From Dichomitus squalens LYAD-421 SS1 (lineage: Eukaryota > Basidiomycota > Agaricomycetes > Polyporales > Polyporaceae), in contig NW_006766922.1 in assembly GCF_000275845.1 (NCBI RefSeq), positions 147,675 to 191,845 of the forward strand: 44,171 nucleotides of DNA. Reading direction: 5' to 3'. A model generated the notes under the pieces. It saw nothing but the letters and a program-made list of their open reading frames with translations. It did not search any database and was not told where the DNA came from. The position numbers and the translations under genes are program-made. Below are positions 1 to 7,732 of this stretch, piece by piece (position 1 is the stretch's first letter; each line of letters opens with the position of its first letter).

Positions 1-577
1 AGAGACTTTTCGGCCATCGATGTGGGCGACCAGTTGCAGATCCGGATTTTCAAGTACATGCGCGCTCTGCCGTAACTTGTGGACGCCGCCACGACCATAG
101 GCTGTCGCGACGGTTGTCCAGAGAGTTGGCGTTGTCGATATCAGCTCACGCCAGTATCGGCACGTCGTTGCTAGGTTGTGTAAGCCTTCCATAGAGGTCT
201 GGGGAAAAGGCCAGTGGCCCGGTGGCGAGACGTAGGTACGTTCCTTCTGACAGGAGAGCTCGAAGACGAGGGATATAGTGAATAGGCAAAGCTGCGTTGA
301 TGAGACCGCCTACGACAACGGTCCCCTTGTGTAATGCGATAGCGAGGGCCCGCAGCTGGCGTAGTGGGTGTCAGTAGAGAGCAAGAGCCACGTAACGGCC
401 TAGGTTACTAGCTAACCACTTCGGTATACCTATGTAAGAAGTCAATGTCAGCAGAATTGTGGACGAGGCGACTGATGACACCTACCTCCCGGTGCGTACA
501 TTACTTCGCAACAACCCAAGCACCTCGACTTCATTTGAGATTTGCTTGCTCAGTAACTCCAAGACGCTGAGATCCAT
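1..577 (-). pseudogene. F-box family gene remnant, running off the left edge
   Basis: This is a decayed paralog of the two F-box genes at 21.5-25.9 kb. Read on the minus strand, a short first exon (577 down to 486) begins MDLSVLELLSKQIS and ends at a GT donor. A 13-nt microexon follows (429-417, flanked by AG and GT), then a third exon from 355 with ALHKGTVVVGGLINAALPI, matching the start of exon 3 in the paralogs. After a frameshift near 185-195 it continues with CRYWRELISTTPTLWTTV and stays open to base 1. The central F-box segment is missing or scrambled, so I call it a pseudogene. The rest of the gene lies outside the window. Family assignment rests on the shared CRYWREL..TPSLWTTV block and the shared exon layout. 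Confidence 0.7.
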
Positions 578-755
578 CACGCTACAAGGGTTCTGAGGAA
601 ATGGAATAGGAGTAGAAAGTCTAGAGCTGGAGTTGGTATATGGGAGGGCAATAACTCCAAGGCGGTGAAGTCCATCGTTCTACGAGGGATCGTACGAGAG
701 GATGTGGGAGACTATTCTAGAGAACGTCTGGAGTTCCAGTTGGTACACGGGAGGG
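553..755. repeat. Tandem duplication of about 100 bp
   Basis: Two diverged direct copies lie at about 553-649 and 652-755. Both start with TAACTCCAAG and contain a match to the start-codon region of the F-box remnant (minus-strand ATG at 577 and again at 675), then TAGAGNTGGAGT and TTGGTAYANGGGAGGG. The unit covers the 5' end and upstream flank of the F-box remnant, so its first exon start is present twice. Confidence 0.65.
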
Positions 756-1714
756 AGCGTATATTGCAGAGATATGTAGGACACGGTAGATGAACGACTC
801 CATCATCTGGAAATAAAATCAGATATACCGTTAGCGCTCAGCACGCCCGTGGGACAGAGCAAATGATGCAGCGGCGTCGGCCGCAACCGGCTGGCCTGTC
901 ATCGAGAAATCTTGATGTCCCTCACTGCACTGGCAACTCTTCCTAAGCACGCTCTTTCTATGCGATAGATTGCACTCATGTACGTTTACAGTCGTAGAGC
1001 TGTGAATTGTCTCGTGACTTGCAGAATGACACGGAATCTGGACCATAGCTTATCATATCGGAGGCGATCAATCCTCGTTCGATTGGTGTACTCCTACTAT
1101 CATGTCAACATGCTGCTCAACGTGCCACACAGATTCTAATCTCACCACGAATTGCAAGATTGATACACAATATCTAGCGAGTCATCAACCACAACCTAAG
1201 TACCTTCTCGGTCGCACTATCGCAGCGAGCCGGCAGCGTAGGCCGCACGATGGGCTCGCCCGCCTCGAGCTCACTGTCACGGAACTAGCTTTTCCAGAGC
1301 CATCAAGGTCTTGTGCCTTCTCGTGATTTTGGACAAGGTCTTCGCCTACGTACATACGCTATCGACTGATGGCACAGTCAGCTCGCCATCATCAGTCCCT
1401 CATCTTTCAATCTCGATGGGTATGTCATTCGGCACACAACAAGAAATTACTTCCAGCTCTTCTGGAGTCTCATTAGGTCTGAGGGTTCGTGTTCCGAGTC
1501 AGGCTGGTTGGATAGCCTAGCCAACAGAGCATTATACGCTCAACTACCTGTTGACGAGCGCCTAATCACCACATCGAGTGCTTTATCCGTCTATAGTATA
1601 TTTGCAGTAAGATTAAACCATGTACAGTCCCCTTATTACCCAGAGTGCGTCTGTCTATTTATTCAGGCATTCATACATCATATCATCAACAATTCGGCTC
1701 GAAATCTCCGGGAT
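756..1714. other. Intergenic, no gene recognised
   Basis: Short open frames occur on both strands but none has recognisable motifs or exon-like splice structure. This is the 3' flank of DUF1996-WSC copy A and shows no obvious similarity to the 3' flank of copy B. Confidence 0.5.
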
Positions 1715-4700
1715 TCACAGCTTGTAAGACCCCCTCGACCTGTACATGCGTCGCGCAACTGCCGTGGTATTCACATCCTGGAATGCGAATAGCGCACCAG
1801 GCCCACCGCAGATGCTCGTCGTATCGCCGCTACATGCCATGTCGCACGCGTCATCAGGTAGGACGGCGCCACCATCGTTCACGAATGCGCTCCCGCAATA
1901 ACATTCGCGAGCGTACTCAACGCCAGCCACGGGATGGCCCAGGGAGGCGCAGTGCGCGATACATCCAGGGATCGTCATGTTGTCGCTGGTGAAGGCGTCC
2001 ATATCGAGTGTCCGCCCCGATACGTCGTCTTGACGGCATCCGATGGAGGCCCATCCATCCGGCAGAACAACCGTGGTGTTTGATGGAGCACTGGAGCTCG
2101 CAGGAACAGATGTAGCAATAGACTGGGAGGTGGATGCAGAGATCGAGGGAGTAGCGGAACCAGCGACGGATGAGGCCGAAGAGACAGGAGTAGAGGTGGC
2201 GGAGAAAGACACGGGGGAGGTCGGGGAAGCGGAAGAGATCGGCACGGAGGGAACCTGCGATGCGGTAGTAGATACCGAGACCGCTAAAGATGCGGAGGTG
2301 GAGGGTGCAGCAGAGGATGCAGACGATTGGAGAGCAACTGTGGCGTTGGACTGGAACGCGCTCAGTGCCCAGCTGCCACCACATGTACTCAAGGCATCTC
2401 CAGCACAGACGACGTTGCAGCTCGCAGGATCCAGCGCTTGTCCAGCGCCGTTCTCGAACGCGTTTCCACCTGAACCAACCAAACAATAAGCCTGGAGGGC
2501 CGTCCTCAAGTTGGCAATGGACTTACAGTAGCATTCGCGACCGAATTCTATACCGGCGATCGTGAAGTTGTGAGAGGAGCATGTCGCTACACACGACGCG
2601 TGAGTCATCTGGTCGTCCGCAGTGCTGAAACCAGTCAGTGCGCGTGCTGGGTCATCAGACACACAGCCAGCGAAAGACCATCCATCCGGAAGGATCGTGT
2701 CGTTGGGGGGAGGAGGGGGATTAGAAGTGACAAGGAGGGTAAGCCGCGCGGGACCGCCGCAAATCTCGTTATCTAAAACCTGCCCATCAGCAATAGTGCA
2801 TGTGCCAGTAAGCCGACGAAAGGGCGTACCGTTGCCAGCGCAGTGGTTTGTGCACTCGTTCCATATCAACGTGGTGTTCGTCGCGCCATTCCGCAGCTCG
2901 TCGTCGCAGTAGCACTCGTCGGAGAACTCAACTCCTGCGAGCGCAAAGCCCTTCGACTCACAAAACGCGACGCACGCCGCGCGGGTCAGGTTCGGACTTG
3001 TCGTCGAGGCGCCAATCAACGCGCGCCCGTCCGTGCCCTCAGCGATACACCCGATCTTGCTCCAGTTAGTTGGAAGCGGGGTCTGTGCCGGGATCAGTTG
3101 CGGAAGCTCCGCGTCGCTCAAACACTCCGTTCGCAGCCCGGTACCGTTCCACAAGGGGTTGCAGCCTGGTAAGGCTGAGAGTGGGGTCTCGAAGCCGGTG
3201 TCCTCGTCTACGATCTCCGTCTCCAGCACGCAAGCATCCGCAGAGGCCTGGTCCATCGCAGCGGCGAGCGGCGGACAGTCCATGACGTTTCCAGTCGCGT
3301 TCGGGCAGTTGTCGATAGCGTTCTGGAGGAGGTCGACGTCCCAGCCGTTCGTGAAATCGCCGTGGTGTCCGTACCCGGTCGTGTCGCCGTTCGCGAGTAC
3401 CCATGTGCCGTTACCCCAGAAGTCGAATTGATCCACAGAGACAAACATCTCGTAGAAGAGCGAGACGAGATGGACGGGGTGGCTGTCAGGGCAGTCACCG
3501 CCGTTATAGTTCTGTATCGGGTAGGCCATGTGCGACGTGTGGTCGGGGGAGTCGAGATTGACACCGTCCCAGCAGGAGGGAAAGAACACTTGGGCGCGCA
3601 TGCCGTCCGGGCAGTTGTGGTCGAAGAAGTTCGGCCGCTCATCCCAATCGGGATCGTTCGAGTGGTCAGCATTGAAGTCTAGGCGCATGTCTCAGTATGC
3701 GTGGCGCAATTAAGGGATAAAATTGCAGTACCCAAGCAGACAAAGCTGATGGCTTGTTGTGCAAAGTCCGAAGCGTTATATGAACGCCTGTTGGGGTCTC
3801 CTGCGACCATCTTAGGACAAGATGCGTCAAGTAGCCATATCGTTCCATGTGCCTGATGTGTACTCACACGAAGGCCAGGGGGGAAAGCCTTGATGGACTC
3901 AGTCATCGGGCCTGGCCGCATGAGGTAGTAGATATTGAATGATGTTGCTGAAGCACCGATGTCAACCCGTGGTCGTGCGTGCAGAATGAATGGAAAAAGT
4001 GGGAAAGGTACTGGCCGCTCTATAACTGGCAACGCCAACGTGGCGTGTAGATATTGGCCAGTCACCATACGAACAATCCGGCGCGCCTGGCTTGGGAACA
4101 ACACCCTTGCTTCACGGGGCGTTAGCTCAGGCAGTTCACCAGGTCCTCATGGCGAATGAGGCTGTACGTCTAAGGAGGTCACCATATGGAGTGACTAGTA
4201 GCCCACCCGGAGCAGTTAAGCTCTCGTGGGCGCTGAGGAGTTCGCAGCGGCTGTGATCCACGCAAGCTTAGGACCCCGGCATTTGTGTCAAACAAGGTAC
4301 CGGGATCGCTGTCCACCTTATGTATCGATACCCCGGCAGCTGACAACCAACAGTCTTCCGGCGTGCGATAGACAGCCCGAGGAAGAGTCGATAGAAGTAA
4401 AGGTACGCACGAATTGGAGTGAATAGACTCGTGTTCTGATCCTGGTGGTACAATTGAGGCTACCGTAGGTACAGCTGGTCAGCCTTGGGACTGGGACGGA
4501 AGCAACGGTACACCCACCGCCCAGTAATTGCTCTTGTCAGGCTGCACAGGGATTGTGGTACAGTTGCTCTGAACGAGGTCTGCCGGGTCGTAGACGTTCT
4601 GGAAGCGGCTTGCGCCCACAATCGAGTGGACGTGCGAGCCGATCTGGTGGGCAGGCGGTCAAAATTCTGAACCCCGTGACTAGAGTAAAAGCGACACTTA

Positions 4701-4824
4701 CTGCATTGGGGCTGATGACGGGGTCAAGGCGGGTCGTAACAATCGGTCTAACGCCGCCGAAGATCCAGTGCTCAGCACTGACCACTGTAGCTAAGGTGAC
4801 GAGTGTCCACAGCGCAGTATGCAT
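1715..4824 (-). CDS. Secreted DUF1996 + triple WSC domain protein, copy A
   Basis: Eight exons: 4702-4824, 4518-4643, 4411-4459, 3868-3947, 3732-3810, 2830-3678, 2527-2772, 1715-2469; 2307 nt, 768 residues, all phases consistent. The protein starts with a signal peptide (MHTALWTLVTLATVVSA), then EHWIFGG and a DUF1996 domain to about residue 330, including NFFDHNCPDGMRAQVFFPSC and GYGHHGDFTNGWD. Three WSC modules follow (about 355-450, 463-555 and 655-750), each with the Cys pattern ..GC...C...C....ECYC...C...C.GD...CGG. A Ser/Thr-rich linker precedes WSC3, a typical O-mannosylation substrate. WSC domains bind glucans in several fungi; DUF1996 has no settled activity. No membrane anchor is visible after WSC3, so secretion or wall association is the best inference. 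Introns 6 and 7 are both 57 nt and contain no in-frame stop. Confidence 0.9.
3948..4410 (-). other. Long third intron of copy A
   Basis: This intron is 463 nt, against 53-58 nt for the other six introns of the gene. It aligns in patches with the matching 470-nt intron of copy B, for example TTGTGTCARACAAGGTAYCG. It sits at the same codon and phase as a 435-nt intron in copy C, which has no visible sequence similarity. No RNA gene could be recognised inside it. Confidence 0.75.
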
Positions 4825-4902
4825 GACTGAGAAAAACCGTAGGAGATTGGAACACTGTTCGGGGTGGGTAAGGGTGGAGAATCTCTGCACTCGAGCAGCA
4901 GG

Positions 4903-4910
4903 TTTATATA
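4903..4910 (-). promoter_or_regulatory. TATA box of copy A
   Basis: TATATAAA lies about 80 nt upstream of the ATG on the minus strand, inside the block GTACGAGGTATA that is shared exactly with copy B. Confidence 0.6.
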
Positions 4911-5340
4911 CCTCGTACCAAGTGATGCAAGAGGTCCTTTCGGCCCAGTACACCGTACGAGGATAGTGTCCAATAGTCGACATGTTGGACGGGCCAGATA
5001 TTCCGGTGCGACCACGCTGCATGAACCTCAATAGAGCTCATATTAGCCTTCCTCGACATGTGAAAGAGCAAGCTTGACGAACAGAGAAATGGCGCTGTGA
5101 GAGGATCAACGACAAGACAGTTCTCAGTCGGGGAAACTGGCACCCCAGCAAGGGGGCTGATGAGAATAAGGCTATGTTAATAATGCTGTTTAGTCAACGA
5201 TCCCCATGAGAGTAAAGATATTTTGCACCTGACGTTCTTAGTCAATCGACGCGATCATTCCATTGGTATGGCAATGTCAATCACGATTCCATGCACAGCG
5301 AGACGCGTCAATGGGACCCAGTCCCTAGCAATCATCGCGA

Positions 5341-6448
5341 ACACAGTATGGGTGCTTGCAAACGACAGAGTTAGCAAAGACTAGCATTTGCGGTTGCGCC
5401 ATCAGCAAGCTCCTCGGATTGGCTATCGTGGACCAGCAGCGGGAAGACGACACGTATAGCATGGACCGGAGAAACCGATTTCAACAGGAACGGCGAGTGA
5501 GACCGACGGTAATCGGACTTCGGATCGCTAAATATCGGTACCATCAAGGTCAAGGTTTTGAACAGTGCTGAGCTGCTCGGAGGCACACCGGCTCCGGTCG
5601 AGAACGTCCAGGAGCTTCAAAGAGGCTTTGAGAATCAATTAACGACTTGGCCATCTGTGAGTCCAGGGAATGTTCGCACCGCACATGTTTCACGCAACCT
5701 TCAAGTACCAGGTTCGAAGAACTTAGCCTTGACGGTGAGAGGAATTTGTTCCAGATGCGACTTGGGGTTGAGTTTGTTCAGCATATACAAGCCCGCGTTC
5801 ATGGGCTGAACACGGACTCGATATGTTCGGCACCACTTTGTTTGTCACTTCTACGTAAGTGGACTGTACACGCTGGACCTTATGTCCTAGGTTCGATAGG
5901 CTGAGTTCCTGTTGACAGAGCATTCGCTGTCATCTTATCAACCAACGGCCAGGGCACTGCAGAGGCAACCGAAGTGCTTATGTGTCAGATGAGGATCTTG
6001 TAGCCACGGTGGCCAACCATAGATATTGATATCTTACATATGTCGTCCAAAGCTGTTCGACCGACTTGAAGAAAGTTTCTCAGGAGCTGCTGTACGACCA
6101 TGTCTTTCGAGCTTGAGAATCGGGCTCTGGTGATTGGTGGTATGGCCGATAGAGGTAGACGTTATGGCCACTCCAAAAAAACCGTTATTAAAGCGATGCA
6201 AAGAGCACATGCATACAGTCGACAAGAAGACAAGGAGCAGTCAAGCGATTAGCTTTCGGCCCGGCGAAGCTCGAGTGGAAGCAGCGATCTGAGCAACCCG
6301 GATGCAGCCGCCGTTCCGAATAGATTACATAGATGAGATCAATCGTGCAGCTTAGATTACACAGGAGTACATCGCGCGACTGGAATTCGCTAGCACGGGC
6401 TCCCAGCGGGGGCCACCGCCCGGCCGTGCGGATTTCAATGGTCATAAA
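5341..6448. other. Intergenic, no gene recognised
   Basis: The stretch separates the two duplicated units. Only short open frames without recognisable motifs were found. Confidence 0.5.
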
Positions 6449-6469
6449 GCCACCCAGATTTTGGGTGGC
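6449..6469. repeat. Perfect 8-bp hairpin
   Basis: GCCACCCA (6449-6456) pairs with TGGGTGGC (6462-6469) across a 5-nt loop. It adjoins a second palindrome at 6476-6521, and both stems contain CACCCA. Confidence 0.75.
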
Positions 6470-6475
6470 GCGACA

Positions 6476-6521
6476 CCAGGGCACCCATAAGGCCGCCAGC
6501 GGTGATACGTGGGTGCCCTGG
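6476..6521. repeat. Perfect 12-bp inverted repeat
   Basis: CCAGGGCACCCA (6476-6487) is the exact reverse complement of TGGGTGCCCTGG (6510-6521), with a 22-nt spacer. Confidence 0.8.
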
Positions 6522-6683
6522 CCCCAAATATGGTAAATTTCTGGTCAGCAGGGCGCTTAGGGGTTGCTCGAGTGCGGTAGATGGTGTTGCTTTGACTGCA
6601 AGCACTGTTGTATTGGACGACTTTAACACGCGTAGAATGCAACTAATATATCTCATTGACTCAAAGCAAACAACCATGCGTAG

Positions 6684-6893
6684 CTAATCCTCCATACGAC
6701 TGGAAAGGGCGGGCCCCAATTGTTCCAGGTCGACGGAGCCGTCATCGTCATCCTCCTCACCTTCCTGGGTGCCAGCATCCTCCATTTCGACCTCGGGCTC
6801 TGGTGCTCCGGAGCGAGCTGGGATGGGGACGTTGGTGCTCTCTTCAGTGAGGCCGACGTCGTTGTCCTCGTGGGTTGAGGATCTCGCGTGACC
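6684..6893 (-). pseudogene. Orphan acidic C-terminal coding fragment
   Basis: The minus strand holds an open stretch of about 65 codons ending at a TAG (6686-6684). It is strongly coding-like and acidic (for example EPEVEMEDAGTQEGEEDDDD), and ends ALSSRMED. Nothing upstream continues it as a recognisable protein, and no splice donor or start gives a full gene. It may be the tail of a transposon-encoded or captured protein. The family is not recognised. Confidence 0.4.
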
Positions 6894-6899
6894 CCCCTA

Positions 6900-7732
6900 T
6901 AACGGCATTCTGTGGCCTCAATATATCATTTTAAACCTGCCCTACGCTAACGATGGACTGTACGACTTACTCTGATCCAGAACTGGCCATATGGAGAGAG
7001 AATTCAAGGTGAGATGAGGGGCCACGCAGAGACGATCTCCCAGAATACACGACGCGATGGTGGAAGGAAGAAGGCAGCGATAGCACCGGCGCCTCTTAGG
7101 GCGAGTGCCTGTCTCGGCACAAGGCTCTCATCGAAGTCGCTCAGGACACCCCGCCACCGGCGCGTCCTTTGATTTCCGTTGACACAACATGGCCCACTGA
7201 CGCGACCAGTGGCTTCCGCAAGGAGGCCAAGCGAAATCCGCTGGTCTTTATAACCATTGGATTCCGGGTGGTGTCCTCGGTGATCAGCATTGATCGCGCA
7301 CGGGGCCTCTGATGGGCGCCTCCTCCCCCCAATTCCCGTCGCGCGATGTACTCCTGTGTAGGTACCGGCTAGAGGAGATCAAATAAGGCAGCTGGCTTAG
7401 TTTAGATAACAGCTTCGCCTGCACATGAGTCCAATCTATATCCCTGCTATTGCTTGGAGATATTCTTGACTTCTTTATGTCTCGTTCCGCTCCTATCAGT
7501 CTCAGTCAGACTACAGTAGACTAAACCAGAGTTCGGATGCACTACAGGTGCGAAGCGGACGGTGCTTCGGTAGCCACGTCCGAGTCTTGCTGCTGGCGGA
7601 TCACATACTGATGAGCTGTTGAACAATAGACCCAATGTCCAAATATTCGCTACCATGTTGCGTCAGGTCAACTAACTTCTTAAATACAGATGATCATGCA
7701 TGACCTGCAAAACCGAACCGCAATGTGACGGC
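6900..7732. other. Intergenic, no intact gene
   Basis: Apart from the inverted-repeat-like segment near 7225-7275, I see only short unsupported frames. The region is the 3' flank of copy B, where a third WSC domain would be expected but is absent. Confidence 0.5.

Larger units (their letters stand above)
1715..5340 (-). repeat. Duplicated segment, unit 1 (copy A with 5' flank)
   Basis: Copy A and its 5' flank are similar to 7733-11170. The similarity covers exons, introns, the TATA region and about 500 bp further upstream, with blocks such as CAGAGAARTGGCGCTGTGAG (5082-5101 and 10945-10964) and a CATTCCAT...GTCAATC block near 5256-5285. It fades beyond about 5340 and 11170. Confidence 0.7.
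6430..7275. mobile_element. Possible dead DNA transposon bounded by inverted-repeat-like ends
   Basis: The left edge on the plus strand (6436-6470) and the right edge on the minus strand (about 7263 downward) share CAATGGTYATAAAG followed, a few bases on, by GATTTNG and TGGC. They face each other about 840 bp apart. Inside are an orphan coding tail and two palindromes next to the left end. No transposase domain was recognised and no target-site duplication was established, so this is an inference from the inverted ends only. Confidence 0.3.

Noticed and set aside
2043..2489. 148-codon plus-strand acidic open frame
   Set aside because: Antisense of the Ser/Thr-rich linker of copy A.
4118..4134. 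tRNA-like A-box (GGCGTTAGCTCAGGCAG)
   Set aside because: No matching B-box or cloverleaf follows, and it lies inside intron 3 of copy A.
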